A stretch of 64,000 nt of DNA from Dryomyza anilis (lineage: Eukaryota > Arthropoda > Insecta > Diptera > Dryomyzidae): contig OX638134.1 of assembly GCA_951804985.1 (NCBI GenBank), positions 76,673,679-76,737,678 of the forward strand, written 5' to 3'. Of this stretch, positions 24,060-35,714 are shown piece after piece. The notes beneath the pieces were generated by a model. It searched no databases and was not told the origin of the DNA. It saw only the letters and a list, made by a program, of their open reading frames with translations. The number at the start of each line of letters is the position of its first letter. The stretch's first letter is position 1. The position numbers and the translations under genes are program-made.

Positions 24060-24363
24060 ATATAATAATAGTTTGGCGTTACAGTCCTGTATAGAACTTC
24101 GGCCGAGCTCTCTCACCATTTAAACTATGGGATCTACAGTTTATTGGAGAATCAGAACGACGGGTGGGAGCTTTTCATAGGCAATGTTTCACTCTAGTAG
24201 TTTTGCCATTTACTGCCGAGAGGTAGCGTCGCATAGAAAAATGTTTTCTATGAAAAAGATATTGGCAGTCGCTAGGGATCGAACCGCGGACCTTTCGACT
24301 CGTAGTCGATCGCACCAGCCACTTTTCGCTCGTAGTCCAACGCACTAACCAGACGAGCTACCG
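24060..24363 (-). mobile_element. tRNA-derived SINE, copy 1
   Basis: The element reads on the minus strand. A tRNA-like head has an A-box-like stretch (GGTAGCTCGTCTGGTTAG) and a B-box-like GGTTCGATCCC. The body matches 44069-44348 and 45370-45682, and the tail is an ATTATTATATTAT run. It is flanked by a perfect 14-base direct repeat, ACGTTTTTAAGATA, at 24046-24059 and 24364-24377. The head holds an extra repeat of the TCGNNCGTAGTCNNNCGCAC segment, so it is partly duplicated. Confidence 0.9.
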
Positions 24364-24587
24364 ACGTTTTTAAGATAGTTGAATCTAAACTCTGACATTC
24401 TTTTTATTTTTGATATTTTTTTAAATATTTTTTTTTAGCATCGAACTACAAACAAGAAAATGAATTATGGTTATTCATAATTTAAACTATTCACTTTTTT
24501 CTATATACTCAAATTTTGAAAATATGTCCTGTGAACATAATTTTGGTACTCTATTAAATAAACAATTGTCAATACAAAAAATACTTA
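24364..24587 (+). repeat. Diverged interspersed repeat, also at 61500-61800
   Basis: TTTTTAAGATAGTTGAATCT and AATATGTCCTGTGAACATAA recur in order at about 61530 and 61700 with differences. The nature is unknown. The SINE inserted at its edge and a MITE cuts its other side. Confidence 0.5.
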
Positions 24588-24844
24588 GGGCCAGTTTTTC
24601 AGTGCTAGTTGAACTCTGTTTGTGGTTTAAACTTCGTTTAAAATTAGAATCGATTTTTTCACTGAACTCCAACCGTCGTTTAAACTTAGTTTAAACGACC
24701 GATGCTGATGGTTTAAACTACGTTTAAACATTCAAAGTATTTCACTGAAAAACTGCTAACAAAATTAAACGTCGTTTAATTTAATGAGAAGATTACTTAA
24801 ACAGAGTTTAAACTACGTTTAAACTAGCACTGAAAAACTGGCCC
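24588..24844. mobile_element. MITE, PIF/Harbinger-like, rich in GTTTAAAC
   Basis: Terminal inverted repeats of 23 bases begin GGGCCAGTTTTTCAGTGC and end with the complement. They are flanked by TTA at 24585-24587 and 24845-24847. A 3-base TTA/TAA duplication with GGGCC ends fits the PIF/Harbinger superfamily. The 257-base interior repeats GTTTAAAC words and has no coding capacity. Confidence 0.8.
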
Positions 24845-24920
24845 TTAAGCAATTAATCTGAAAATATCATTACTTCATATTTAAAGTATGCTAATTGTAA
24901 TTTCCTACTCAGTACATAGC

Positions 24921-25583
24921 CTACACTCAAAATAAAAAGTCTGCTATTAATAGCAAACTCTGACTGCTAAATTTTAGCACACTTTAATTTGCATTTACAG
25001 CATATTTTTATCTACAATAGCAAACTGTTTGCTGGGAATCTTAGTTCTGCTAGTGATCAAAATCGTGCTAGTGTCACTGGTGTGCATATTGTTAGTGTAG
25101 CTAACCTGCACTAGATGGCGCCATAGTCACGAGACGCTGCAGCTAAATGTGTCTATAATTCGTAGACTCTTATAGAGATATTTCTTATACGTAATAATAA
25201 CGCTCGCTTGCAAGAGTGAAATAAAGGTAAAATAAAAATATGAGATATATAAAAATAAATAAAATAAATATAATAAAAAATAATAATATAAAAATAAAAA
25301 AAGTATATCAGAAAAAACAAATATTAAAATACAAAAAAAATATATATTTTTATTTTCTTTTTTTTTGAATTGGAGTTAACAAAAAAAAAAATTGTTAAAA
25401 TAGCAAAAAAATTGTTAAAATAGCAAAAATTTTCTGCTCTAATAGCATAAAAAAGTGCTCTGAAACAGCAAACTATCATTTGCTGTTTCAGCAGAATCCG
25501 GCGCTTTCCTCTTTTCAGCAAACATTTTTGCTATATTGGCAACCTTTTTTGCTACTGTTACAGACTTTTTATTTTGAGTGTAG
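24921..25583 (+). mobile_element. MITE, family 1 (young copy)
   Basis: Perfect 23-base terminal inverted repeats start CTACACTCAAAATAAAAAG. The direct repeat TACATAGC is at 24913-24920 and 25584-25591. Because the ends begin C and finish G, the duplication can be read as 8 bases, or as 10 bases if the elements end one base further in. That leaves hAT/P-like or MULE-like origins open. There is no transposase; it is about 663 bases and matches the palindrome-arm copies over its whole length. Confidence 0.88.
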
Positions 25584-25869
25584 TACATAGCCTTTTTGAG
25601 AAAAATGCTGTTAAATCTTCAGTAATTTATATGTCAAATATATAAAACTTCTATACATTTTGGCATTTCTTGTCGGAAATATTAAAAAAAAAAAAACTAA
25701 AACCGATATCCTGTGCATAACCATAAATCGTTTTCTTATTTATCAATAGATCTGAAATGCTAAAAAATCATTCAAAAATAGTATAAAAAAAATCCAAATT
25801 TTTTGAGTTCAGATGCAATATTTAAATAACAAATTGAAATATTACCAATTATTTATATATTACAATTAA

Positions 25870-26203
25870 AGGGTTTTTCAATATAGACGCTACAAAAGTA
25901 GAGCGACAGGGACAGCAAACGACGCCATATTTCTTGCCGCTCTTTTGACATTTCGCTGCAGTAAGGTTTGCCATTTCATGAAGATTTACGAATTCGAATT
26001 TCGGTAGTAAATTTTAATAATTTCGACTCGTTGTTGGCTCATAAATCTTTCCATCATGAAATGGCAAACCTTACTGAAGAGAAATGTCAAAAGAGCGGCT
26101 AGAAATATGGCGTCGTTTGCTGTCTCTGTCGCTCTACTTTTGTAGCGTCCCTGTTGAAAAACACTTGAAAAAAACTTTTGTAGCGTTCTTATTGAAAAAC
26201 CCT
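25870..26203. mobile_element. Foldback MITE, family 2
   Basis: Ends AGGGTTTTTCAATA and its complement bound a 334-base element. Most of its length is a long inverted repeat: CTACAAAAGTAGAGCGACAG, then GACAGCAAACGACGCCATAT, mirrored near 26100-26150. A half copy lies at 50169-50390. The superfamily is not decided; the flanks suggest at most a TA duplication. Confidence 0.8.
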
Positions 26204-27699
26204 ATAGTATTGACAATTATTAGAAAAATTGAGTTTTTAGTTTTTTTGAAAACTTGTTGTGTAAGGGACTGTATTTTTTTATTCTAAAAAGTGACTGAAA
26301 ATGGCCTAAAAATTCGATAACAATTTTCTTTAATATAAAATAGAATAAAAAACAAAAAAAAAGGAGTATCATCATCCACGAATTATAAAGAATTTATTTA
26401 TGTGAAATGTTCATAGGATATTTTTCGTTTATTTCGAAAATAATCTAATTTTAAAACTATTCCAAAAATTCAGCAAAGCCTACAATGAAATTGAAAAAAA
26501 TAAAATTAATAAATTCTCAAAAATTGCGTACTTGAAAAAAAACACAAATTTGAAGCGCAAATCAAAATCCATAGTTATTGGCAACTTTAGGCCATGGCAT
26601 AACCTTCTGTCATCAGTTACCTCCGTTGACAAAATTGACATCAAAGTGCAAAAATAAAAAAATCAACATAATTTATTGAGTAATTTGAAATAAAAATTTT
26701 GACACGTTCTTCCGTTCAAGCAACGAATTTGGAATTAGCGCCAGCAGCGAGTTTTATGAAAAACCACCAAACAAATTCGACAATGATGACAAATTTTATG
26801 AGGAAATTGCATAGGTCGGACTGTCGTCTGTCAGGTGCTAAATTTTGTTGTTTCAGTAAATTTTGTTGTTGATTTAAATAATTATTTTGTATGCTATGCA
26901 TTGTTAAATTTCATAAATAAACTCAGCACAAGTCAAATAAATAAAAATAAAAATCCAAGTAGAAGAAAGACAACAAAAAAAAAATGAAGACACTTAAAAG
27001 GAGGACGTGCTGCTTGTTAAGCGGCGACTAAGACATTGTGGTTGTTGTTGGCAATAAAAACACAAAAAAAATAAAAACAATATCAACAACAACAACAATT
27101 AAATTAAATTATTTTAAAAACGTTTTCAGGCATGAAGGTAAAACAGCAAATAAAAATATAAAAAACATTTAAACAAATAATAAAATTTTTAAAAATTAAA
27201 TAAAAAATCTAAATAAAAATTACAATAAAATTAAATAATAATAAATCACAGCATATATGCGAAAAATTTAATACTAATTTATTTAAATAAAAAAAAATTT
27301 AAGAGAAAAATTTGATCACACTAAATACTAGGTATACAGTTTGATCTTGGACATTTTTGCGGCTAATTTTTATTATAGATAAAATTTGAAACTATTAATT
27401 TTTGAGTTATATACCAAACCCCCTCAATATGGTAAATTCGAAATCATTTGAATAATGTTTAAATCACTTTTATGATAAAATCTTTTACCAAATTTTAGAA
27501 CAATGACTAGAATTTTTTCTGTTATGTCTTTATTGATTTCTTAAATTCAAAAAATCATATGTCAATTTTAGACCCTACATGTATCTCTTTTTATCAATTA
27601 CAATATATAATTAATTAAAAATCAATAAAATTTAGAATTTCTCCAGGTAAAATGAAGTTAAATGTATACATTTTTATTAAAACTTGGATTTTTAAAAAT
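26204..27699. other. AT-rich DNA, nothing recognised
   Basis: A less AT-rich block at about 26580-26850 and AAC-rich simple sequence near 27040-27100 are the only features. No gene can be supported. Confidence 0.5.
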
Positions 27700-28250
27700 T
27701 TTATAATTTTCATTATTAGTGAAACTTTGGATTTGGAGGGAATTTTTTGTTTGTGAAATTTTTTGTTTTTAATTCTGTGAAGTTTTTTGGTTTTTGAGTG
27801 AAATTGTGAAAATTTGAATATTGATTAAAAATTTCAATATTAAGTGAGAGACATTTTTTGAGAGACATTTTGAATTTTGAGTCAAAATTTAAAAGTATTC
27901 GAGTGATATTTTAGATTTGGAGTGAAATTTGGAATTCTGAGTAAAATTTAAAATAAAATTTGGAATTTTCAGTTAAAATGTGAATTTTTGTTATAAATTT
28001 GAATTATAAGTAATATTTTGAATTTTGGCTCAAAATTTTAGAATTTGAAAAAAAAAAAAATTTTTGAATTTTTCGTTTTTAAATTAGAAATTTTATTGAA
28101 ATTTATTGTGATTTTTTTGAGTGAAATTTGATTTTTGAGTAAAAATTGAGCTATTGATTTCAAATAACAATTTTGATTTAAAATTGAAATTATGAGATTT
28201 GAATTTTGAAGTAAAAATACAATTTAAGTGTGAAAATAAGATTTTTTTTG
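27700..28250 (+). repeat. Degenerate 19-bp minisatellite upstream of IR gene B
   Basis: Diverged units around AATTTTGAGTAAAATTTGG, same period and hairpin design as the main arrays (GAGT loop). It is related to the larger array at 31660-32890 before gene C. Confidence 0.65.
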
Positions 28251-28424
28251 TTGAAAAAGTTCGCATAAACGATCGGATCTTTCGTGATGGACCAAAATCA
28301 AAATCGTGATGGATTTTCAGATTTTCACTAAGGATAAGTGGTATCACTGTGGACCGTGTTGGTATATATGAGGCTTGCGCCGCTACACATAACCTAGTAA
28401 AACTTAAAATTTTGTGTTAGTTTT

Positions 28425-28635
28425 TGAATTTTCAGAAAATATTTCAATTTTAATAAAAAAAATATTATCTTTTGGTGAAAATTTCAGTTTTTGCACAGTG
28501 TAAATTAAAGTCACATCGCATAATAAAAATAATATTTTATGCGAGGTTAATACGAGACCGTGCATAACCGTTAAATATAATCGAAATTTTCGCAAAATCG
28601 TAGTGACTCCTCTTAGTCATCGCTGACCCATAGTC
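28425..28635 (+). promoter_or_regulatory. Conserved 5' flank of the IR genes (copy B)
   Basis: Nearly identical to 32895-33108 from TTTTTGAATTTTCAGAAAAT onward. It includes TTTTTGCACAGTGTAAATT and the same 120-base block before the ATG that gene A has. It presumably holds promoter and 5' UTR. Confidence 0.6.
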
Positions 28636-30582
28636 ATGAACGTTTTGTTGAAACTACTGCTTATCATCTGCTGGTTCTGGTCTCCACAGGGTAGTGGTCA
28701 AACTTTCGACCCCAATTGTACAGAGCACGACACTTTTGCGGGTTTAGGTGAAGCTTTACTCGAATATTTTGAAAATAATACAATATACATGAATGTACAA
28801 TTCAGTCGACTCTCAGAGCTTAAAATACCAAAAATCTTGAATATATTTGATCATTTGCAATGCATTATGCGAAAATCCGAGAAACTAACCTATTCGATAG
28901 CAGTGAATAGCAGGGAAAAGAATCCAATACCAGCCTATTTTAATTTGTGGTATGTGGACTCATATGAGGCTCTACGGTAAGATATTTAAATAATTATGAA
29001 ATTATGATAATTCGTTTTGCTTTCTTTGAATATTAGCGCTATACTACCAAATTATGATAAGGATTTTTCCGACACGGTCGCCAATTATGTCATATTTCTG
29101 CAATCACCCCACGCACTCTTGAAAGAATATTGGTCTGAAATGCGAAAAATATTTAAAATAATGTTTGAACGTCAGGTGCTCAATGTAATAGTCATACTAC
29201 ACGAATCCAGATTACAGAATGTTTTAGTCTATGGTTATAAGCCTTTCCGACCAAATAACTGTTTTAATACGGAACCCAGGCTTATCAATAGATTTACCAA
29301 CCAACGCTTTCGGAAACCGAAACTTTTCGTTAATACATTGAAAAATTTCTACAATTGTTCTTTGAAAATATTGGCACGACAAATTGGACCATTTTTCATG
29401 TATAAACTAAACAAGGATCCATCACGTAATATCTATGAAGGCATAGAGGCGAAAATGATGAGTACCATTGCCGTGAAATTTAATTTTCACATCGTGTATC
29501 ACGTAAAACCATATTCATATTTTGGTAAAGTGTTTGCCAATGGTACCACCGTCGGACATTTTCGTTTTTTGACAAATAATACGGTTGATCTGATGATCGG
29601 TTTTCTGGTACGTGATTCATATGCGACGCAATATTTTACGGCCAGTGATATTTTGATGGGTACGCGTCTCAAGGCAATTATACGGCATCCTTTGCATCTA
29701 CAGTACAGTGGATTCATTGGCTCCTCCTGGGTCTGGGATGGTTTTCAATCTAGCGTCTGGTATTGCTGGCTCTGTTATAATTTGATCAGTTGCACACTTA
29801 TACATTATTCAGATGTTATTTATGCCTGGTTCTGGCCTCGAAGAACCAATGAGACCTCACCGATGACTCCTTCATGGATTCATGTGATCGGCAGTAGCTT
29901 GGGCATTGGACAAACAGTGGCCACCTCACGTAATTCATTGCGATTCTCAATCGTAATATGGTGCTTGGGATTTACGGTTTTCAATACGGCATATCAAGCA
30001 AAACTTTATGATTCCTTTAATATACCACGTCCGCTGAAGGATGTCACTCTTGGAGACCTTTCGCGTGAGAAATACATCCTGATACAGAATGCCGACGTCG
30101 CCGATGAAAAACTTTTCGATGTTCTTAAAATTCCGAAATCTCATATACGCATTTTAGGTCCAGATTTGGAACGTGATTTTTTGAAAATATGGCAAAATTC
30201 GAAAGAGAAAATTGCTAAAATTGTACAAGAATTACCTTTCTATTATTTTATAAAAAATAAATCAGTTGAATATCAAGCCATCGAGGAGACCGTCAGCACA
30301 CAACAAACATGTATCTATTTTCAAAAAAAGTCTTATTTGCTAAAACCTTTCAATAGGATTATTTTGCAATTAGATGCGGCAGGTCTAATCAATAAATGGC
30401 GTGGTGATTATGAGTTGAAAGCACTTGGTAGTGCCCGGAAAGTCATCGCAGAGGAGCCGCGACCAATTGGCTGGTCACAAATATGGCCGGTTTGCTTGGG
30501 TTTGTTGGTTTTGCAGCTTTTGACTATAATGGTACTCATAACAGAGATATTGGTGCATTATTTGGATAAATCTAAGAAATAA
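28636..30582 (+). CDS. Divergent ionotropic receptor, copy B (two exons)
   Basis: Exon 1 is 28636-28976 and exon 2 is 29037-30582, with a 60-base intron in phase 2, giving 628 residues. Signal peptide is at residues 1 to about 21. The ligand-binding region starts near residue 222 (NCSLKILAR). M1 is about 353-378, the pore segment about 394-407 (SWIHVIGSSLGIGQ), the next helix about 412-440, and the last helix about 596-623 before a KSKK tail. It is probably a chemosensory cation-channel subunit in a dendritic membrane, by family knowledge. It lacks a two- or three-residue DGA-type insertion near residue 139 and part of the KTLSMEF loop present in A and C. From about residue 222 to 455 it is almost identical to copy A, elsewhere less so. 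An AATAAA polyadenylation signal lies at 30705-30710. Confidence 0.92.
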
Positions 30583-30704
30583 GTTTCTTTATGCAATTTT
30601 TATATTTTGAAAAAATCTCTAAACAAAATAAGTATTATTTATAGCATGTATTACCATTCACATATATACAAATTTATTATGGTAAATGAATTTTTATATA
30701 GACA

Positions 30705-30710
30705 AATAAA
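30705..30710 (+). terminator. Polyadenylation signal of IR gene B
   Basis: AATAAA 123 bases after the stop codon, the first good signal downstream. Confidence 0.5.
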
Positions 30711-30869
30711 GTGAACTTTGCATAAACTGTTTCAGTAAAGTGTTTTTTGTATGCATAATCGGTAATATCAAAAATACTGTTTAAATATTAAAATTTGTTG
30801 CATAAATTATTTCTATAGTTAAGAGAACAAATTAGGTTTAAATGAGTTAAGTGTTTAAAAATGTTGGAA

Positions 30870-31200
30870 TTGTGGTTGTTTATCTCAGCAGTCCAGAAGT
30901 GGACTTGCATTCTGAAGGTCTCGGATTCGAATTCATGTTCTTGGTGATTATAACTACAAAAATGTAGAGAATAGATTCACAGTACACACTCTTAGCCCAA
31001 CCAACTTATTTGGTTCTCTCAACCACTGAGTCGGTTGTTATTGTCAAAACTAAAAGAGTTGTAGTTTGTAGTGCAACTAATTTCGAACTGTTTTAGAACA
31101 ATTTAGTCTAGATTTAGAACCATTGGGAGTGTGTATAGACTAATATTTCAAGTGTATAAGATAATTTGACAGTTCCACCAACAAATATGTAGACAATTCG
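30870..31200 (+). mobile_element. Possible second tRNA-like SINE or remnant
   Basis: TTATCTCAGCAGTC followed about 40 bases later by CGGATTCGAATTC looks like decayed A and B boxes of a tRNA. A non-coding body of about 250 bases follows. No flanking direct repeat was found. Confidence 0.35.
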
Positions 31201-31659
31201 ATTCAATCGAATAAAGTTAGTTGGTACAACTAGATTTTTCGTTTTTACAACCTCGGTTTTTTAAGGGTTGACCTTTTCAATTAAATTCTATAACATTTCT
31301 TTCATACAGGTCAAAATAATGGTCACACTAGGATGATCAATTACTAAAATTATGGTTTTTATATTATTAATCTTTTTAGTTAATCGTGTCAGTTTAAAGG
31401 GTCGCCAAACACAAAAATGTTGGCTGTTTCATACTACACAGAAAAAAAAATATATGTGTAAATAATCGTTGATTGGACATTTAATTGAATTGATTTCTGT
31501 CTAATTTTATTATGTTGCCAAAAACATTTGGGTATTTTTTGGGTATTTGGGTATTTTTAGAAATTATCTAATTAGTAAATATTACAATTAAAATACTTTT
31601 AACTCAAAAGTCGATGCACATCACTATTTTTCGAACAATTTAAAAATGCCTCTGTCTTG
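31201..31659. other. AT-rich gap, nothing recognised
   Basis: No gene or repeat seen. Confidence 0.5.
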
Positions 31660-32890
31660 AGAGAAAACTTGAATTTGGAGTCAAAATTTAAATATTGAGT
31701 GACAATTTGTATTCTGAGTAATTTTTTTTATTTTTGATAAATAATTTTAATATTGAGTGAAATTTGGAATTTCGAGAGACATTTTTAATTTTCAGTGAAA
31801 ATATTGAATTTTAAATTTAAGAGAAAATTTGAATTTGTGAAAAGTGTTTTTAGTGAAAATTAACCTTAATTGAAATTTTGATTTTTAGTAACAATTATAT
31901 TTTTTGAATATGATTTGATTTGGATTATAATTTATGTGAAAAATTGTGTAGTGAACTTTTTTTTTTTGTTTAATTTTAAATTTTGAGTAAAATTTGGAAT
32001 TTTAAGTAAAATTTGGAATTTCGAGTTAAATTTGTAATTTTAAGTAAAATTTTGGATTTTGAGTCAAATTTGGATTTGGAGTAAAATTTTCAATTTTGAG
32101 TTAAATTTAGAACTTTGAGTAAAATTTGGAATATTGAGTAAAAATTGGAATTTGATTGGATTTTTAAGTAAAATTTTGAATTTTGAGTTCAATTTGCAAT
32201 TTTGATTTAAATTTGGAATTTTGAGCAAAATGAGGAATTCTGAGTAAAATTTGGAATTTTAAGTAAAATTGGGATTTCGAGTAAAATTTGAATTTTTGAG
32301 TAAAAATTTGAGTTTTGTGTAAAATTTTGACTTTTAAGTAAAATTTGAAATTTTAAGTTAAATTTGGAATTTTGAGAAAAATTTAGAATTTTGCGTAAAA
32401 TTTGGAATTTTGAGTAAAATTTGGATTTTTAAGTAAAATTTTAGATTTTGAGTAATATTTGGAATTTTGAGTAAAATTTGGATTTTTGAGTAAAAATTGA
32501 AATTTTTAGTAAAATTTGGATTTTTGAGTAAAATTTGGATTTTTGAGTAAAATTTGGATTTTTAAGTAAAATTTTGAATTTTGAGTTAAATTTGGAATTT
32601 TAAGGAAAATGTGGAATTCTGAGTGAGTGAAATTTGAATTTTCAATATAAATGTGATTTTTTGGAGTGAAATTTGATTTTTAGGTAAAAATGAAGTTTTT
32701 GATTTAAAATAAAAATGTTGATTTAAAATTGATATTATTAGTGAAGATTTTATTTTTAAGCAGAAATACGAATTAAGCGTGAAAATAAGATTTTTTGTAA
32801 AAATTTGATATTTATATAAAATTTGAGTTTTTAATTAAAAATACATTTTGAGTAAAAAATTTAATTTCTAGTAAAAATTTAAATTTTGTA
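31660..32890 (+). repeat. Degenerate 19-bp minisatellite upstream of IR gene C
   Basis: About 60 diverged units of AATTTTGAGTAAAATTTGG, most regular at 31970-32600. It lies in the same place relative to gene C as 27700-28250 does to gene B, so array and gene were duplicated together. Confidence 0.85.
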
Positions 32891-32894
32891 TGAA

Positions 32895-33108
32895 TTTTTG
32901 AATTTTCAGAAAATATTTCAATTTTAATCCAAAAATATTATCTTTTGGTGAAAATTTCAGTTTTTGCACAGTGTAAATTTAAGTCACATCGCATAATAAA
33001 AATAATATTTTATGCGAGGATAATACGAGACAGTGCATAACCGTTAAATATAATCGAAATTTTCGCCAAATCGTAGTGACTCCTCTTAGTCATCGCTGAC
33101 CCATAGTC
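32895..33108 (+). promoter_or_regulatory. Conserved 5' flank of the IR genes (copy C)
   Basis: Matches 28425-28635 with few changes (for example GAGACAGTGC for GAGACCGTGC). The last 120 bases are also shared with gene A. Confidence 0.6.
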
Positions 33109-35076
33109 ATGAACGTTTTGTTGAAACTACTGCTTATCATCTGCTGGTTCTGGCCTCTACTTGGTAGTGGTCAAACTTTCGACCCAAATTGTACTGCAGA
33201 GCACGACACTTATGCGAGTTTAGGTGAAGCTTTACTCGAATATGTTGAAAAAAATACAATATACATGAATGTACAATTCAGTCGACTCTCAAAGCTTAAA
33301 GCTCCGAAAATCTTGAGAATATTTGATCATCTGATATGCATTATAAGGAAATCCGAGAAACTAACCTATTCGATAGCAGTAAATAGCAGGGAAAGAAATC
33401 CAATACCAGCCTATTTTAATTTATGGTATGTGGACTCATATGAGGCTCTACGGTAAGGTATTTAAATAATTATAATAATTAAATTATAATACTTTTGGCT
33501 TTCTTTGAATATTAGCGCTATACTACCAATGTATGATAAGGATTTTTCCAACACGGTCGCCAATTATGTCATATTTCTGCAATTGCCCCACGATGGCGCA
33601 CTTTTGAATGAATATTTTCCGGAAATGCGAAAAATATTTAAAATGATGTTTGAACGTCAGGTGCTTAATGTTATAGTCATACTACAGGAATCTAGACTAC
33701 ATAATGTTTTAGTATATGGTTATGAGCCTTTCCAACCAAATAATTGTTTTAATACGGAACCCAGACTAATTAATAGATTCACCAACCAACACTTTTGGAA
33801 ACCGAAACTTTTCGTTAATACATTGAAAAATTTCTACAATTGTTCTTTGAAAATATTGGCACGAGAAATTGGACCATTTTTCATGTCTAATCTAAACAAG
33901 GATAGATCGCGTAATATCTATGAAGGCATAGAGGTAAAAATGATGAATATCATTGCCGTGAAATTTAATTTTCACATCGTGTATCACGTAATACCATATC
34001 CATATTATGGTCATGTTTTTCCCAATGGCACTACCGTTGGAAATTTTCGTTTTTTGGCAAATAATACGGTTCATCTGATGATTGGTTTCATGGTACGTGA
34101 ATCATATGCGACGCAATATTTTACGGCTAGTTATATTTTGATGGGTACTCATCTCAAGGCAATTATACGGCATCCTTTGCAGCTACAATATAGTGGATTC
34201 ATTGGCGCCTCCTGGATCTGGGATGGTTTTCAATCCAGCGCCTGGTATTGCTGGCTCTGTTATAATTTGATCAGTTGCACACTTATACATTATTCAGAGG
34301 TTATTTATGCCTGGTTCAGACCTCAAAGAACCTATGAGACCTCACCGATGACTACTTCATGGATTCATGTGATCGGCAGTGCTTTGGGCATTGGACAAAT
34401 AGTGGCCACCTCACGGAATTCATTGCGTTTCTCAATCGTATTATGGTGCATGGGTTTTATGGTTTTTGATACTGCCTATCAAGCAAAACTCTATGAATCT
34501 TTTAATATGCCACGTCCGCATGCCGTTGCCACTCTTGGGGATCTTTCGCTTAAGAACTACACTATGATACAAAATACCGACGTCGCCGATGAAAAACTTT
34601 TCGATGTTCTTAAAATTTCTAAATCTCAAATTCGCATTATAAATGCAGAATTTTACGGTGATTTTATGGAAATATGGCACAATTCAAAGGAGAAAATTGC
34701 AACAATTGTACAAGAATTACCTTTTGCCTATTACATAAAAAATAAAACATTATCGATGGAATTTCAAGCCATCGAGGAGATCGTCAGCACACAACACTCA
34801 TGCATCTATTTTCAAAAAAAGTCATATTTGCTAAAACTTTTCAATAGCATTATTTTGGAATTATATGCGGCAGGTCTGGTCAAAAAATGGCTTCATGATT
34901 ATGATTTGAGTGGGCACCACTACGGTGCCCGGAAAGTCATTGTCGAGGAGCCGCGTCCATTTGGCTGGTCACAAATATGGCCGGTTTGCTTGGGTTTGTT
35001 GGTTTTGCAGCTGTTGACTATAATGGTACTCATAACAGAGATATTGGTGCATTATTTGCGTAAATCTAAGAAATAA
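33109..35076 (+). CDS. Divergent ionotropic receptor, copy C (two exons)
   Basis: Exon 1 is 33109-33452 and exon 2 is 33516-35076, with a 63-base phase-2 intron, giving 634 residues, the longest of the three. Architecture is as in the paralogues: signal peptide, short N-terminal domain, ligand-binding region from NCSLKILAR, M1 (WYCWLCYNLISC), pore segment SWIHVIGSALGIGQ, following helix LRFSIVLWCMGFMVF, last helix and KSKK tail. It resembles copy A in residues about 115-222 and in the KTLSMEF loop, and copy B in the last 45 residues. In the ligand-binding core it differs from both (for example HVIPYPYYGHVFPNG for HVKPYSYFGKVFANG), so it may have a different ligand. Intact; function by family only. 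Confidence 0.92.
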
Positions 35077-35079
35077 GTT

Positions 35080-35480
35080 TCTTTATTTGAGGTGAGGATA
35101 TTTCATGGAATAGTTCATAAGCGTCGAACTACACTGCAACAAAAGTTCTTATTATGAATGAAAAATTCAAACTCAAGGCAATGCCAGATTCTTAATGATG
35201 ATGTTCGTTTCATAAATACTATGAATTAGTCATTAATATTAAATAATTTTTTATAATTATGTTGAATTATGTTGAATAAACAAAATTCTAAATGATAAAC
35301 GATTCTTTCATAAGTAGAGCTCAAATTTACAATTGAATAAACAATAAATTTCTTATAATCAAGTAAACTGTTTCTTTCTATTTAAATTGATATTGTAATT
35401 TCAGCGATTTTTATGAAACTTTCGTTACTCAAAAAAAGTGTATAATTATTTTCTTGGGTATAATAAAAATGTGATTGTTT
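35080..35480 (+). repeat. 3' flank of IR gene C, shared with IR gene A
   Basis: TTTCATAAATACTATGAATT and following words match the inverted region 19790-20150 downstream of gene A. The corresponding flank of gene B differs, so A and C share an ancestral 3' flank. Confidence 0.6.
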
Positions 35481-35714
35481 TCGTTTCATTAAATTGTTAT
35501 AAAATATTATAAAAGCCCTTGGAAGAATCTGAAATACAAGTGAAGGAAATCGTTTGAATTAAGTCGAATTGAATTATTAAAAATATATATCGTTTCAACA
35601 TTTAAGAAAACATTTTGCTAATTTGAAATGGAAATATAAGATATCTAATAAACTTTCATATTCGATAATAGGGCCATTCTGCGCGACATTTAAGACTATT
35701 TTGTATTTTGCATT

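Noticed and set aside
21053..30144. Frames antisense to the IR genes that look conserved between copies A and B
   Set aside because: Conservation follows from near-identity of the sense coding sequence; no independent start context or homology.
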